From Buttiauxella gaviniae (lineage in GTDB: Bacteria > Pseudomonadota > Gammaproteobacteria > Enterobacterales > Enterobacteriaceae), in contig NZ_JBFMVT010000002.1 of NCBI RefSeq assembly GCF_040786275.1, positions 3,348,001 through 3,412,000 of the forward strand: 64,000 nucleotides of DNA, read 5' to 3'. Shown in pieces: positions 36,899-47,089 of this stretch. Below the pieces are notes generated by a model. That model ran no database searches, was not told the DNA's origin, and saw nothing but the letters and a program-made list of their open reading frames with translations. The position numbers and the translations under genes are program-made. How positions within the stretch are numbered: position 1 is the stretch's first letter; every line of letters starts with the position of its first letter.

Positions 36899-37426
36899 TT
36901 AATTTGTTTCGATGGCCTGGCGCAGGCTGCCGGAAGGCGCATGGCTGTTTTCGCCCAGGTAGCGTACGTCATCAACCGCCCAACATTGCCCTTCACGTAT
37001 CATCAGCACTTCATCCTGCCAGGTTTTGCTGCCTTTAGTGAGGTTCACACGCAGCGGAATATTGCGCGCATCGGTATTAGGAATGGTTGAGGAAGACGCG
37101 ACCACTGCGCTGTCTGCACCTTCACCATTGCTGGTGAACATATTGCTGCGCATAAACGTATTTTGCGCATTCGGTGAAGTGCTGGCCTTTTGCATTTGTT
37201 GCGCCAGAGTGTCGCTCATGTAAGGACGCAAGCCGACGATCGCGCTGCTGCCCTGCGTTTTATGGCTGATTTGATAGTCGTAAAATTGTTGCGCCACGCT
37301 ATCCGGGCCGCCATCAATACAAGGGCCACTGCGGGTGCCAATATCCTTAAAAGCGGGTGTTACGGTGGTAGTACAGGCCGTGAGTAACAGCGCGCACGGA
37401 ACAAGAACCAAAACTGAGCTGCGCAT
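36899..37426 (-). CDS. ybjP: YbjP, lipoprotein
   Basis: 175 residues. Lipobox LLTAC with the lipidated Cys at residue 18, followed by TTTVTPAFKDIGTRSGPCIDGGPDSVAQQF. Ends near E. coli YbjP in WQDEVLMIREGQCWAVDDVRYLG. The region around residues 50-110 is more divergent and slightly longer. Function unknown; a DUF3828-like envelope lipoprotein, probably RpoS-linked in E. coli. Divergent from ybjQ. Confidence 0.9.
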   Translation of the reverse strand: MRSSVLVLVPCALLLTACTTTVTPAFKDIGTRSGPCIDGGPDSVAQQFYDYQISHKTQGSSAIVGLRPYMSDTLAQQMQKASTSPNAQNTFMRSNMFTSNGEGADSAVVASSSTIPNTDARNIPLRVNLTKGSKTWQDEVLMIREGQCWAVDDVRYLGENSHAPSGSLRQAIETN

Positions 37427-37533
37427 TTTTATTTCCTTATCTTCTCAGGAGGACTAACTTAGCATAGCGTATCGCTGTCAAAATGCGTGGCTGGATATAC
37501 GCTAAGATGTTGATACAAAGAGAGGAGAGGCTT

Positions 37534-37857
37534 ATGCAATTTACAACAACCCCTACGCTTGAAGGGCAGAGCATCACGGAATACTGTGGCGTGGTGACCG
37601 GCGAGGCTATTCTGGGCGCGAATATTTTCCGTGATTTTTTTGCTGGCGTGCGCGATATCGTCGGCGGTCGTTCAGGTGCGTACGAAAAAGAGCTGCGCAA
37701 AGCGCGTGAAATCGCCTTCCGAGAGTTGCAGGAACAGGCTGAAAGCCTCGGTGCCAATGCCGTGGTGGGCATCGATATTGATTACGAAACTGTTGGCAAA
37801 GAAGGCAGTATGCTGATGGTGAGTGTAACGGGTACAGCGGTGAAAACTCGTCGATGA
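37534..37857 (+). CDS. ybjQ: YbjQ, UPF0145 heavy-metal-binding-like protein
   Basis: 107 residues, E. coli length and near-identical ([50 protein letters not shown]). UPF0145/DUF74 family, forming oligomeric rings in structures; function unknown. GAGGAGAGG lies 3-4 bases before the ATG at 37534. Its stop overlaps the amiD start by 4 bases. Confidence 0.94.
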   Translation: MQFTTTPTLEGQSITEYCGVVTGEAILGANIFRDFFAGVRDIVGGRSGAYEKELRKAREIAFRELQEQAESLGANAVVGIDIDYETVGKEGSMLMVSVTGTAVKTRR

Positions 37858-38699
37858 AAGGTCGTTTAGGCGCGTTATTTATTGCGATATTGCTGGCGGG
37901 CTGCGCCAGCAAACCTGAAGTTAACGACAAAGTTGTTGTCGATAAAGGTGATTTTAAAGTCGACACCAGCCACACAGCGCGGGCAGCCTACCCTCGTGTG
38001 AAAGTGTTGGTTATTCACTACACCGCCGATGATTTTGCCGGTTCGTTATCCACTTTAACTGACCAAAATGTCAGTTCTCATTATTTGATTCCCGATACGC
38101 CACCGGTCTCCGGCGGTAAGCCAGTTATCTGGCAGTTGGTGCCGGAAAGCGAACTGGCATGGCATGCGGGGGTGAGCTTCTGGCGGGGAGCAACGCGCAT
38201 CAATGACACTTCGATTGGCATAGAACTGGAGAATAAAGGTTTCACACGCCTGGGTCGCGTGAAGCAGTTTTACCCGTTCAACCCGGCGCAGATCGCGGTG
38301 CTGGAGAAACTCGCCAAAGTGATTATTGCCCGGTATCAAATCCAGCCGCAGAACGTGGTTGCCCACGGGGATATCGCTCCCCAGCGGAAAGTTGACCCAG
38401 GTCCGCTATTCCCGTGGCAGCAGCTCGCACAGCAGGGCATCGGGGCCTGGCCGGATGCTAACAGAGTGGCGTTTTATTTGAATGGCCGTGGTCCATACCA
38501 GCCGGTGGATAAGCGAGCGCTGCTCGAATTGCTATCACGTTATGGCTACCAGGTGACGCCAGATATGACGTCTGAGCAGCAAAAGAGGGTGATTCAGGCT
38601 TTTCAGATGCACTTCCGACCAACCGAATATTCGGGTCAGCCGGATGCGCAAACTGAAGCCATCGCGGAAGCGTTGCTGGAAAAATATGGCCAGGCGTAG
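37854..38699 (+). CDS. amiD: AmiD, lipoprotein N-acetylmuramoyl-L-alanine amidase
   Basis: 281 residues. Lipobox LLAGC with Cys at residue 17, so an outer-membrane lipoprotein. Amidase_2 zinc domain: [11 protein letters not shown] (first zinc His), [33 protein letters not shown], and [20 protein letters not shown] with the His and Asp zinc ligands. A C-terminal peptidoglycan-binding helical domain (about 205-281) ends [11 protein letters not shown]. It cleaves MurNAc-L-Ala bonds, including 1,6-anhydro forms. Slightly longer than the E. coli protein (276). Confidence 0.95.
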   Translation: MKGRLGALFIAILLAGCASKPEVNDKVVVDKGDFKVDTSHTARAAYPRVKVLVIHYTADDFAGSLSTLTDQNVSSHYLIPDTPPVSGGKPVIWQLVPESELAWHAGVSFWRGATRINDTSIGIELENKGFTRLGRVKQFYPFNPAQIAVLEKLAKVIIARYQIQPQNVVAHGDIAPQRKVDPGPLFPWQQLAQQGIGAWPDANRVAFYLNGRGPYQPVDKRALLELLSRYGYQVTPDMTSEQQKRVIQAFQMHFRPTEYSGQPDAQTEAIAEALLEKYGQA

Positions 38700-38758
38700 G
38701 CCCGGTAGTCTTCGAGTTGCAGCCAACGCCCCTGTAGCTCGAAGGACAGCGGGTCTGA

Positions 38759-39766
38759 TTAACGATGCAGCGTACCGTGGTCGCGTAGCCAGTGGGCGGT
38801 ACGCCGAATCCCCTCATCAAGGGTGATAATCGGTTGATAACCCAATTCTGTTTCAGCGCGCGTGGTATCCAGCGTTAAGTCGAAATTCAATTTCGACACA
38901 CCGTAATGGGTGAGCACGGGCTCTTTGGCGGATTTACTGCCAAGGCGCTCCATGCTACGGGCAATCATATCCAGCATCGGATACGGCACTGAACGAATCC
39001 GGCATTTAATCTCTAACTCATCAATCAGTTTTTGCACGATCACCCGCAGCGGGCGGGCTTCCATATTAGTGATGTTGTATGCCCGCCCCGACGGCTGCGA
39101 TTCACACTGTGTGGCAAGCCACATCGCATGCACCGCATTTTCGATATAGGTCATATCCACCATCGCTTCGCCGCCGCGCGGCAATAACACGCTGCCGTAG
39201 TGGCGCATCATCTGCACCAGACGCGGGAAAAAGACTTTATCATGCGGGCCGAACAAACTTTGCGGGCGCAAAATAGTAAAGCGCGTGTGCGGATTTGATT
39301 GGGCTAAAAGCTGAATCACCTCTTCGCTGGCGGCTTTACTGCGCGCAAATTCGTTCGCAAAGCGCACCGGGCGGAAATCTTCGCTGATATTGCGATGATG
39401 ATGGTAATCAAAGTAGAGCGATGGGGATGAAATATGCACGAAGTTGCGCACGCCCCAGGCAACGGCCCACTCGCCCAGGCGGCGGGTCGCGCGAACGTTC
39501 GCGAGATCAAAGGCCTCCTGAGTACCCCACGGTGAGGTGAAACTCGAGCAATGCCATAGTGTATCGACATCGGCCAACATCACTTTAGCCTGCGAGGAAA
39601 CCAGTTCGGTCAGGTCCGCCTGAACAAACTCCGCGCCCATTTTTTCCAGTAGTTTACCCATGGCCTCATTACGCCCGGTAGCCCGAACGCTGATGCCTTT
39701 TGCGCGAAGAAATTCGACCGCGTTTCGGCCTAAACCGCTGGTGGCGCCCGTTACCAGTACCTTCAT
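38759..39766 (-). CDS. ybjS: YbjS, NAD(P)-dependent SDR-family epimerase-like protein
   Basis: 335 residues. N-terminal Rossmann motif [11 protein letters not shown] (about 6-16), then ADLTEL, and a 3-beta-HSD/epimerase core with [12 protein letters not shown]. Matches E. coli YbjS along its length. Substrate unknown. In E. coli it belongs to the poxB-ltaE-ybjT-ybjS cluster, as here. The ATG at 39766 gives the expected MKVLVTG start; upstream in-frame codons are unsupported. Confidence 0.92.
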   Translation of the reverse strand: MKVLVTGATSGLGRNAVEFLRAKGISVRATGRNEAMGKLLEKMGAEFVQADLTELVSSQAKVMLADVDTLWHCSSFTSPWGTQEAFDLANVRATRRLGEWAVAWGVRNFVHISSPSLYFDYHHHRNISEDFRPVRFANEFARSKAASEEVIQLLAQSNPHTRFTILRPQSLFGPHDKVFFPRLVQMMRHYGSVLLPRGGEAMVDMTYIENAVHAMWLATQCESQPSGRAYNITNMEARPLRVIVQKLIDELEIKCRIRSVPYPMLDMIARSMERLGSKSAKEPVLTHYGVSKLNFDLTLDTTRAETELGYQPIITLDEGIRRTAHWLRDHGTLHR

Positions 39767-39858
39767 GTCGACCAACTCATGATAAATGATATTAACGCTG
39801 CGCATTTTTCCGTGAAACGCCAACGCTTGCAATGGGGAAAGCTAAAGATTAAGAACTC

Positions 39859-41307
39859 TCAACGGCGTTTATGCGAGATTTGTTCGGAAAGTTGGCAAAT
39901 CCGTCGGGCCATACCGCGAAAAATGAACAGATGCGCAGGGATCATCACCAGCCAGTAGAATAAACCTGCCGTTCCGTGTGGATGCCACCAGGCACGAACA
40001 TCCAGCGCCCGGTGCTTGCCGTGATCGCGTAAGGTGAAAGAAAGCCGCCCAAGACCCGGCGCTTTCATGCCAAATAACAGCGTCAGTTCTTTTTCAGGTT
40101 CGACAATAATCACTTTCCAGCTATCAACGTGATCGCCAACCTCGAGCATTTCTCGCGTTGGGCGGCCTTTCGCCAGTTTATGACCGATGAGGAGATCCAT
40201 CAGGCCACGGGTTTTCCACAAAATATTGCCGAAGAAATACCCCTCTTTGCCACCAATCTGATTCACCACCTGCCATAGATCCGCCAGCTCAGCAGAGGTG
40301 TTTAGCGTGCAGCCCGCCTGTTTAGGGAAAAAACCGTATTCTGGCCGCCAGCGGGCAAAAGCCTGCGCGTCGTAACCCCAGTCCTGCGAGTTTGCCAGTT
40401 TATGTTCGTCCTGAAGCGTGGCGCGAACGGCATCGTCAAAAGTTAAAAGCCGCTGTGGGATCAACGCCCGTAATTCCCGATCGTCAGCCAAAAGATCGTG
40501 TTTTAACCCCTGGATCAACGCCCTGGCGATGGTTGGCGGTACGGATGTGATCATGTTGAGAAACCAGACGGAGATCCAACGGGTGGGTAGAGGAATGGGA
40601 ATTAAAGGGCGATGCTTGCCGCTGATAGCCATAAAGCGTTCGAATTGCTGCTGGTAACTCAGCACTTCCGGCCCTGCGGCTTCAAATACGCGGTTCTCCT
40701 GCGCAGGGTGATTGAGCAGTTCGACTAAATAATGCAGCAGATTTTCCAGAGCGATTGGCGTGGTGCGCGAGCGCACCCAACGCGGCGGCGTGAGCACTGG
40801 CAGGTTATAAACCATATCGCGCATCACTTCGAACGCGGCAGAGCCTGCACCGACAATAATCCCGGCACGCACTTCCGTCACCGGAACATTTGCATCCCGT
40901 AAAATATCGGCGGTAATTTGACGGGCTCGCAGATGCTCAGAATCCCCGTCACCTTCCGCCGCCTGGAGCGAACTCAGAAATATTAGCTGCTTTACCGGAT
41001 GCTCGCGTAGTGCATCCCGAAGATTAAGCGCAGTCTGGCGTTCATGGGCAACGAAGTTTGTGCCGTCGCCCATGCTGTGCACCAGGTAATAAAGCGTATC
41101 GACATTTTCGAGCAGTGCGGGAAGCGTGTCCGGCCACTGCAAATCAATATGACGGCACACAACATCTGGCCAGGGCTGTTTCTCCAGCCACTCAACCCGC
41201 CTTGCGGCGGCGGTAACATGATGCCCGGCGGCGCTCAGTTGCGGCACCAGATGCTGCCCGATGTAGCCGCTTGCGCCGAGTACCAGAATATTTTGTGGCT
41301 GTGTCAT
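39859..41307 (-). CDS. ybjT: YbjT, NAD(P)-binding protein with DUF2867 domain
   Basis: 482 residues. An N-terminal NmrA/SDR-type NAD(P)-binding domain begins [17 protein letters not shown] (about 7-23). A C-terminal DUF2867 domain (about 325-470) has [30 protein letters not shown], ending in a hydrophobic stretch ([19 protein letters not shown]). E. coli YbjT is 476 residues. Role unknown. It starts 17 bp after ltaE in the same operon. Confidence 0.92.
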   Translation of the reverse strand: MTQPQNILVLGASGYIGQHLVPQLSAAGHHVTAAARRVEWLEKQPWPDVVCRHIDLQWPDTLPALLENVDTLYYLVHSMGDGTNFVAHERQTALNLRDALREHPVKQLIFLSSLQAAEGDGDSEHLRARQITADILRDANVPVTEVRAGIIVGAGSAAFEVMRDMVYNLPVLTPPRWVRSRTTPIALENLLHYLVELLNHPAQENRVFEAAGPEVLSYQQQFERFMAISGKHRPLIPIPLPTRWISVWFLNMITSVPPTIARALIQGLKHDLLADDRELRALIPQRLLTFDDAVRATLQDEHKLANSQDWGYDAQAFARWRPEYGFFPKQAGCTLNTSAELADLWQVVNQIGGKEGYFFGNILWKTRGLMDLLIGHKLAKGRPTREMLEVGDHVDSWKVIIVEPEKELTLLFGMKAPGLGRLSFTLRDHGKHRALDVRAWWHPHGTAGLFYWLVMIPAHLFIFRGMARRICQLSEQISHKRR

Positions 41308-41324
41308 CGTCCCTGATCCTCAGC

Positions 41325-42326
41325 TTATTTCTGTAAAAAAGCCTGCCAGTGGGAAACCACTTCGGCTAGCTGCTGGCGATTCACGTCAAGATGCGTCACC
41401 AGGCGGGTGATTGGCCCTGCGCTCATTAATACGCCGCGCTCTTTCATGAACTTACCCAGGCTTTCAGCTTGCTCAACCGGCACACGGACAAACACCATAT
41501 TGGTATCCTGACGGGTGACATCGACGCCAATTTCGCGTAATTCGCCAGCCAGCCAATGGGCGTTGTCATGGTCGGTTTGCAGTCGCTGAACGTTATTCTG
41601 AAGGGCGTATAGACCCGCCGCGGCGAGAATACCGGCCTGGCGCATACCGCCGCCGACCATTTTACGCCACCGTGTCGCACGTTTGATGTATTCGCGGCTA
41701 CCCAATAACAGCGAGCCAACCGGCGTTCCCAGCCCTTTAGAGAGGCAAATGGTAAAGGTATCGCAATAGCGCACGACCTCTTCAAGCGTGCAGCCATACG
41801 CCACCACGGCATTGAAAATACGTGCGCCATCAACGTGCAAGGCCAGATTGTGGTTGCGGCTAAATTCCCACGCCTGCTTGAGATACTCACGCGGTAGAAC
41901 TTTGCCGTTATGGGTGTTTTCAAGGCTGAGTAATTTGGTGCGTGCGAAGTGGATATCGTCCGGCTTAATTTTCGCAGCGACTTTATCAAGCGGCAGCGAG
42001 CCGTCAGGATTTGCATCGATAGGCTGAGGCTGAATGCTGCCTAAAACCGCCGCACCGCCTGCTTCATACAGATAATTATGCGCAAGTTGCCCAACGATAT
42101 ACTCTTCGCCGCGCTCGCAGTGGCTTAATAGCGCGACGAGGTTTGCCTGGGTGCCCGTTGGCAGAAACAGTGCGGCTTCTTTGCCGCTGATTTTCGCCGC
42201 GTAATCTTGTAATTCGTTAACGGTTGGGTCATCACCGTACACATCATCGCCAGTGGGTGCGGTCATCATACGTTTTAGCATTTCGTCGCTTGGGCGGGTT
42301 ACGGTGTCGCTGCGCAAATCAATCAC
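41325..42326 (-). CDS. ltaE: LtaE, low-specificity L-threonine aldolase
   Basis: 333 residues, E. coli length. PLP enzyme of the fold-type I aldolase family. [13 protein letters not shown] start, [11 protein letters not shown] (Asp binding the pyridine N), and the Schiff-base Lys in [16 protein letters not shown]. It splits L-threonine and L-allo-threonine to glycine plus acetaldehyde. It lies 163 bp downstream of poxB with an ERIC element between. Confidence 0.96.
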   Translation of the reverse strand: MIDLRSDTVTRPSDEMLKRMMTAPTGDDVYGDDPTVNELQDYAAKISGKEAALFLPTGTQANLVALLSHCERGEEYIVGQLAHNYLYEAGGAAVLGSIQPQPIDANPDGSLPLDKVAAKIKPDDIHFARTKLLSLENTHNGKVLPREYLKQAWEFSRNHNLALHVDGARIFNAVVAYGCTLEEVVRYCDTFTICLSKGLGTPVGSLLLGSREYIKRATRWRKMVGGGMRQAGILAAAGLYALQNNVQRLQTDHDNAHWLAGELREIGVDVTRQDTNMVFVRVPVEQAESLGKFMKERGVLMSAGPITRLVTHLDVNRQQLAEVVSHWQAFLQK

Positions 42327-42355
42327 GGTGGGTCCTTATAATTATCGACAAGAAG

Positions 42356-42476
42356 CCCCAAAATAATTCAAGTTGCATCGCGGCGGCAAGAGAGCGAGTC
42401 CCGATAAGCTTACATAAGTAAGTGATTCGGGCGAGCAAACGCCGCCAACAGAGATGCAACTTGAAGTATGAAGGGG
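42356..42476. repeat. ERIC (intergenic repeat unit) between poxB and ltaE
   Basis: About 121 bp with inverted ends: AATTCAAGTTGCATC at the left and GATGCAACTTGAAGT at the right. It contains the ERIC core AAGCTTACATAAGTAAGTGA, followed by ttcgggcgagca. This is the Enterobacterial Repetitive Intergenic Consensus, a non-autonomous mobile palindrome. It is nearly full length and folds into a long hairpin within the presumed poxB-ltaE transcript. Confidence 0.92.
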
Positions 42477-42489
42477 ATAAACCTCTGTT

Positions 42490-44211
42490 TTACCGGAACC
42501 AGTTGGTTTTCGCCAGTTCGATAACTTCATCCCCGCGCCCGCTGATAATGGCGCGCAGCATATAAAGACTGAACCCTTTGGCCTGTTCGAGTTTGATTTG
42601 CGGTGGGATCGCCAGCTCATCTTTTGCCACGACAACATCCACTAATACCGGGCCATCAATACTCAGCGCGCGTTGCAGGGCGTTATCCAGATCGGCTGCT
42701 CGTTCTACGCGAATACCGGTAATGCCGCAGGCGTTGGCGATATTGGCAAAGTTAGTGGCTTGTAGATCTGTGCCGTCTGTCAGGTAGCCACCCGCTTTCA
42801 TTTCCATCGCCACAAAGCCCAACACGCTATTGTTAAACACAACAATTTTGATCGGCAGTTTCATTTGCACAACGGACAAAAAATCGCCCATCAGCATGCT
42901 AAAACCGCCGTCACCGCACATGGCGATCACTTGTCGGTCCGGCGCAGTGGCTTTCGCACCCAATGCCTGGGGCATAGCGTTCGCCATTGAGCCGTGGGTG
43001 AATGAGCCAATCAGGCGGCGTTTACCGTTCATTTTTAAATAGCGTGCAGCCCAGACGGTTGGCGTACCGACGTCACAGGTAAAGATGGCGTCGTCGTCGG
43101 CATATTTACTGATTTGCTGCGCGACATATTGTGGATGGATAATTTTGCCATCGCCGGGCTGCGCCAGTTCGTCCAGCCCCTCACGCGCTTCGCGGTAGTT
43201 ATCCAGGGCTTTGTCGAGGAAGCTGCGGTCAGTTTTTTCTTCCAGAAGTGGAAGGAGTGCCGCAAGCGTGGCTTTAATATCCCCGACCAGGGCCATATCG
43301 ACTTTACTGTGCGCCCCAATGCTGCCAGGGTTGATGTCAATTTGAATGATTTTCGCATCGGTTGGATAGAAGGCGCGGTACGGGAATTGGGTGCCGAGCA
43401 GAATTAACGTGTCGGCGTTCATCATGGTATGGAAACCCGATGAAAAACCGATAAGCCCGGTCATGCCGACATCGTACGGATTGTCATATTCGACGTACTC
43501 TTTGCCGCGCAGCGCATGCACAATCGGCGCTTTTAACGTGGCGGCAAATTGCACCAGCTCGTCGTGTGCTCCGGCACATCCGCTGCCGCACATCAGGGCG
43601 ATGTTGTCGTTATAACGCAGTAGCTGCGCCAGCTTTTTAAGTTCGTCATGCGGGGGAGTCATCACCGGCTGTGGGGCAGGGTACCAGTGTGTGCTGGCGG
43701 TTTCGGGCGCGGGTTTGAGCGCCACATCACCGGGCAGAACGACTACGGAAACACCGCGGTTTAATACCGCTTTGCGCATGGCAATCGCCAGCACCTGGGG
43801 AATTTGTTCCGGGGATGACACCAGCTCACAATAATGGCTGCATTCGCGGAACAACTCTTCGGGATGGGTTTCCTGGAAGTAGCCGCTGCCAATTTCGCTG
43901 GACGGAATATGCGCGGCAATCGCCAGCACCGGGACGCGGTTACGGTGGCAATCGTATAAGCCATTAATTAAATGCAGATTACCCGGCCCACATGAACCTG
44001 CGCAGACGGCCAGTTCACCAGAAAGATGGGCTTCGGCACCCGCGGCAAAAGCGGCAACTTCTTCATGGCGCGTCGGCATCCATTGAATGGTTTCCATGCG
44101 GTTAAGGCTATCGGAAAGGCCATTAAGGGAATCACCGGTTACACCCCAGATGCGTTTAACACCTGCGCTTTCGAGAGTTTTTGCCAGATATGCGGCGACG
44201 TTCTGTTTCAT
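42490..44211 (-). CDS. poxB: PoxB, pyruvate dehydrogenase (ubiquinone-dependent pyruvate oxidase)
   Basis: 573 residues. Thiamine diphosphate enzyme: N-terminal PYR domain with the catalytic Glu in [15 protein letters not shown], a central FAD-binding domain, and a TPP site [14 protein letters not shown] followed by IVVFNN. The C-terminal [20 protein letters not shown]... tail is the amphipathic membrane-binding peptide of E. coli PoxB. It oxidises pyruvate to acetate and CO2, passing electrons to ubiquinone, chiefly in stationary phase. First gene of the poxB-ltaE-ybjT group. Confidence 0.97.
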   Translation of the reverse strand: MKQNVAAYLAKTLESAGVKRIWGVTGDSLNGLSDSLNRMETIQWMPTRHEEVAAFAAGAEAHLSGELAVCAGSCGPGNLHLINGLYDCHRNRVPVLAIAAHIPSSEIGSGYFQETHPEELFRECSHYCELVSSPEQIPQVLAIAMRKAVLNRGVSVVVLPGDVALKPAPETASTHWYPAPQPVMTPPHDELKKLAQLLRYNDNIALMCGSGCAGAHDELVQFAATLKAPIVHALRGKEYVEYDNPYDVGMTGLIGFSSGFHTMMNADTLILLGTQFPYRAFYPTDAKIIQIDINPGSIGAHSKVDMALVGDIKATLAALLPLLEEKTDRSFLDKALDNYREAREGLDELAQPGDGKIIHPQYVAQQISKYADDDAIFTCDVGTPTVWAARYLKMNGKRRLIGSFTHGSMANAMPQALGAKATAPDRQVIAMCGDGGFSMLMGDFLSVVQMKLPIKIVVFNNSVLGFVAMEMKAGGYLTDGTDLQATNFANIANACGITGIRVERAADLDNALQRALSIDGPVLVDVVVAKDELAIPPQIKLEQAKGFSLYMLRAIISGRGDEVIELAKTNWFR

Positions 44212-44275
44212 TGATTTTCCTTGTCACGATTCAGTTATCGTAAACAAGCTTAGTCAATGAAATGGGAGGGGGAGG

Positions 44276-44307
44276 GCAGAAAGTGCCACCCAAAGGCTGG
44301 GCGGCAC
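44276..44307 (-). terminator. Probable terminator of hcp-hcr
   Basis: Stem GTGCCACCC (44283-44291) with GGGCGGCAC (44299-44307), one mismatch, loop of seven, then TTTCTGCC on the minus strand. It lies 9 bp after the hcr stop. Confidence 0.6.
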
Positions 44308-44315
44308 ATTTTACA

Positions 44316-45284
44316 TCAGGCGAGAACCAAATCCCCTTGCGGATGACACGAGCAGGCCAGAACGTAACCGTTAGCAATTTCTGCTTCGGTCAGTGTCATA
44401 GTGCTGCTTACGGTGTAATCCCCGGATTCAATTTTGGTTTTGCAGCTACCACACACGCCCGCACGGCAAGCCGCATTGACCGGAACGCTATTGCTTTCCA
44501 TGGCTGCCAGCAGAGTGCTACCCACAGGGGCGTAGAACTCACGCAGAGGTTTCAGTGTGGTAAATTTCAAACCGCTATTTACCGGTGCTGCGACTGGAGT
44601 GAAGAATTTTTCGTGATAGAAATCGGTAACACCGAGCGCTTTCACTTCTTTTTCCACCATCTCCATGTACGGAGCCGGGCCGCAGGTCATCACGGTGCGA
44701 GAAGCAATATCCGGAACGGCTTCAAGGATCTGGCGCGTCAGGCGACCAGCAATGAAACCGTGTGTTGCATTGTTTTCAGCAACCAGCATGACCGGGTAGT
44801 CACGCCACTCTTCAGCAAAGATGACATCTTCCGGAGAGCGCACGTTGAAAATCACCTGTACATCAGCCTGCGGGCGATGTTTTGCCAGCCAGCGGCGCAT
44901 CGACATAATCGGTGTTACGCCACAGCCTGCCGCCATCAACAGATAGCGGTCAGTCGTCAGGTTTTCGCAGGTGAATTCCCCCTGGCCTTCAGACAGCCAG
45001 AGGTAATCGCCGACTTTTACTTCATTGGTCAGCCAACCAGAACCAACGCCATTCTCGATACGACGGATAGTCAGCGTAACGAACGGGCTGATTCCCGGGG
45101 TGGAAGAAATTGTGTACGCACGCAGCGTTTCATCACTGTTACGAATACTCACCAGTGCATACTGCCCGGCTTTGTAAGGATAGAAGTCGTGGTTGATTAA
45201 CGACAGCGTCCAGACATCCGGCGTTTCCTGATGAATATGATGTACCTGCATACGATACGGGCACATTGGCGTTGGCATAGTCAT
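44316..45284 (-). CDS. hcr: Hcr, NADH oxidoreductase of the hybrid-cluster protein
   Basis: 322 residues, E. coli length. FAD-binding RAYTISSTP near 55, NAD-binding AAGCGVTPIMSM near 115, and a C-terminal plant-type [2Fe-2S] domain with CRAGVCGSCKTK and a final Cys in VLACSCHPQGD. It passes electrons from NADH to Hcp. It starts 9 bp after hcp. Confidence 0.96.
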   Translation of the reverse strand: MTMPTPMCPYRMQVHHIHQETPDVWTLSLINHDFYPYKAGQYALVSIRNSDETLRAYTISSTPGISPFVTLTIRRIENGVGSGWLTNEVKVGDYLWLSEGQGEFTCENLTTDRYLLMAAGCGVTPIMSMRRWLAKHRPQADVQVIFNVRSPEDVIFAEEWRDYPVMLVAENNATHGFIAGRLTRQILEAVPDIASRTVMTCGPAPYMEMVEKEVKALGVTDFYHEKFFTPVAAPVNSGLKFTTLKPLREFYAPVGSTLLAAMESNSVPVNAACRAGVCGSCKTKIESGDYTVSSTMTLTEAEIANGYVLACSCHPQGDLVLA

Positions 45285-45293
45285 GGCTTCTCC

Positions 45294-46946
45294 TTATGCA
45301 CCCATCAACTGTTTAATGTCTTCTTCAGGGGTGGTGATAGCGCGCAGGCCAAATTTCTCGTTGAGGATAGCCAGCAGGTTAGGCGTCAGGAAGCCAGGTG
45401 CTGTTGGGCCAGTCACGATATTGGTCACACCCAGGGACAGCAGGGTCAGCAGAACAACAATCGCTTTCTGCTCAAACCAGGACAGAACCAGGCTCAGCGG
45501 CAGGTCGTTTACGCCACAACCGAGTTTCTCAGCAAGGGTCACAGCCAAAATGATTGCAGAGTAAGAGTCGTTACACTGACCGGCATCCACCAGGCGCGGC
45601 AGGCCTTCGATGTTGCCGAAGTCCAGTTTGTTGAAGCGGTATTTACCACAGGCCAGAGTCAGGATCAGGCAGTCTTCTGGAACGCTGGTCGCAAAATCAG
45701 TGAAGTAGCTACGCTCGCTGCGTTCGCCATCACAACCGCCCACCAGGAAGATGTGGCGCAGTTTTTCACGGCTTACCAAATCGATCAGGGTGTCAGCTGC
45801 GCCCAGCAGCGTCTGGCGACCGAAACCTACGGTGATCAGGTGTTCGATTTCGCTGTACGGGAAGCCAGCCATTTGTTGTGCCTGGTTGATAACAGGTGCG
45901 AAATCATCGCCTTCCAGGTGGCTAACGCCCGGCCAGCCAACAATGCTGCGAGTCCAGATACGGTCTGCATAAGAACCCACTTCCGGGTTGATGATGCAGT
46001 TTGATGTCATCACGATTGGGCCCGGGAAGCGTGCGAACTCGGTCTGCTGGTTTTGCCAGCCGCTGCCGTAGTTACCTACCAGGTGTTTGAATTTACGCAG
46101 TTCTGGGTAGCCGTGTGCTGGCAGCATTTCACCGTGGGTGTAGACGTTTACGCCTGTACCTTCGGTTTGTTCCAACAGGTGGAACAGATCTTTCAGGTCG
46201 TGACCGGAAATCAGTACACATTTGCCCGCTACTGGACGCACGTTAACCTGGGTCGGCGTTGGGTGGCCGTATTTCTCAGTTTCGCCGTGATCCAGAATGC
46301 TCATCACTTTGAAGTTCATCTGGCCGATTTCCATGGAGCACTCAAGCAGGGCGCCCATGTCCGCAGGCCAGGTACCCAGCCATGCCATAATTTTGTGGTA
46401 TTGAGCGTACACGTCGTTGTCGTACTGACCCAGAACGTGTGCGTGTTCCATGTATGCCGCAGCGCCTTTCAGGCCATACAGGCACAGCAGACGAAGGCCC
46501 AGAACATCTTCACCGATTTCTGCTTTGTCACGGTTAGGCGCAAATTCGCCTGCCTGACGTTGCAGATCGCCCAAATCGTTGCTGATCAGTTGCAGTTCAG
46601 CCATTGGGTTAGTCACGGTAATGTCAGCGTTAACCGCCAGGGCGCGAGCTTTCAGGCTTTCACGCAGAGCGATCGCTTCCTGCGCGTAACCGACGATGCG
46701 CGGGGAGTCGAAGTTAACGTTGGTCAGCGTAGAGAAGAACGCGCGTGGTGCAAAGCTATCAACTTCATGGTCGATAATGCCAACTTCACGTGCGGCAATG
46801 GCCCATGCAGACAGCCCTTGCAGAGAAGCAATCAGCAGATCCTGGAGATCGGAAGTTTCGGCAGTTTTGCCACACATCCCCTGCGCGTAAGAGCAGCCGT
46901 TGCCCGCTGGGGTGCGGATTGTTTGTTCACATTGCACACAAAACAT
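45294..46946 (-). CDS. hcp: Hcp, hybrid-cluster protein (NO reductase / protein S-nitrosylase)
   Basis: 550 residues. The N-terminal cysteines C3, C6, C18, C25 (MFCVQCEQT...GCSYAQGMC) bind the cubane cluster with the enterobacterial class spacing. The hybrid cluster ligands are in later motifs such as [30 protein letters not shown] and [11 protein letters not shown]. It reduces nitric oxide to N2O at low NO and can trigger S-nitrosylation. An NsrR-like site sits just upstream, and a partial FNR box about 100 bp upstream. Confidence 0.97.
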   Translation of the reverse strand: MFCVQCEQTIRTPAGNGCSYAQGMCGKTAETSDLQDLLIASLQGLSAWAIAAREVGIIDHEVDSFAPRAFFSTLTNVNFDSPRIVGYAQEAIALRESLKARALAVNADITVTNPMAELQLISNDLGDLQRQAGEFAPNRDKAEIGEDVLGLRLLCLYGLKGAAAYMEHAHVLGQYDNDVYAQYHKIMAWLGTWPADMGALLECSMEIGQMNFKVMSILDHGETEKYGHPTPTQVNVRPVAGKCVLISGHDLKDLFHLLEQTEGTGVNVYTHGEMLPAHGYPELRKFKHLVGNYGSGWQNQQTEFARFPGPIVMTSNCIINPEVGSYADRIWTRSIVGWPGVSHLEGDDFAPVINQAQQMAGFPYSEIEHLITVGFGRQTLLGAADTLIDLVSREKLRHIFLVGGCDGERSERSYFTDFATSVPEDCLILTLACGKYRFNKLDFGNIEGLPRLVDAGQCNDSYSAIILAVTLAEKLGCGVNDLPLSLVLSWFEQKAIVVLLTLLSLGVTNIVTGPTAPGFLTPNLLAILNEKFGLRAITTPEEDIKQLMGA

Positions 46947-46960
46947 GATCGTACCTTTTA

Positions 46961-46983
46961 AAGTTATATTTAATATACATGTT
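46961..46983 (-). promoter_or_regulatory. NsrR binding site of hcp
   Basis: A 23-bp imperfect palindrome (11-1-11) on the minus strand: arm AACATGTATAT, one T, arm AAATATAACTT. It resembles the NsrR consensus AAGATGYATTT-n-AAATRCATCTT. It begins 15 bp before the hcp ATG, about the location of the NsrR site in E. coli hcp. NO would relieve repression. Confidence 0.65.
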
Positions 46984-47042
46984 TAAGATTATGCGCAGTA
47001 CGGGGCAGGTAAAAGAGATTTTTTATGCAAAGTAGAGGGATG

Positions 47043-47056
47043 TTGATTTAGCGCAA
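47043..47056 (-). promoter_or_regulatory. Candidate FNR box of hcp
   Basis: TTGATTTAGCGCAA: a perfect TTGAT half-site with a weaker CGCAA arm, 4-bp spacer, about 100 bp before the hcp ATG. E. coli hcp has an FNR site near -72 from its transcription start, which this position would fit. Confidence 0.4.
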
Positions 47057-47089
47057 TTTTGGCGGCAGAAACCTACCGCCAATGAGGTA

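Noticed and set aside
44262-45200. 312-codon plus-strand open frame opposite hcr
   Set aside because: It is antisense to the well-supported hcr gene, has no recognisable domain and a His/Arg/Cys-rich unnatural composition; it arises from codon bias of hcr.
46053-46961. 302-codon plus-strand open frame opposite hcp (and 45231-46004 nearby)
   Set aside because: Antisense shadow of hcp; Val/Phe/Gln-rich, no domain, no promoter or ribosome site.
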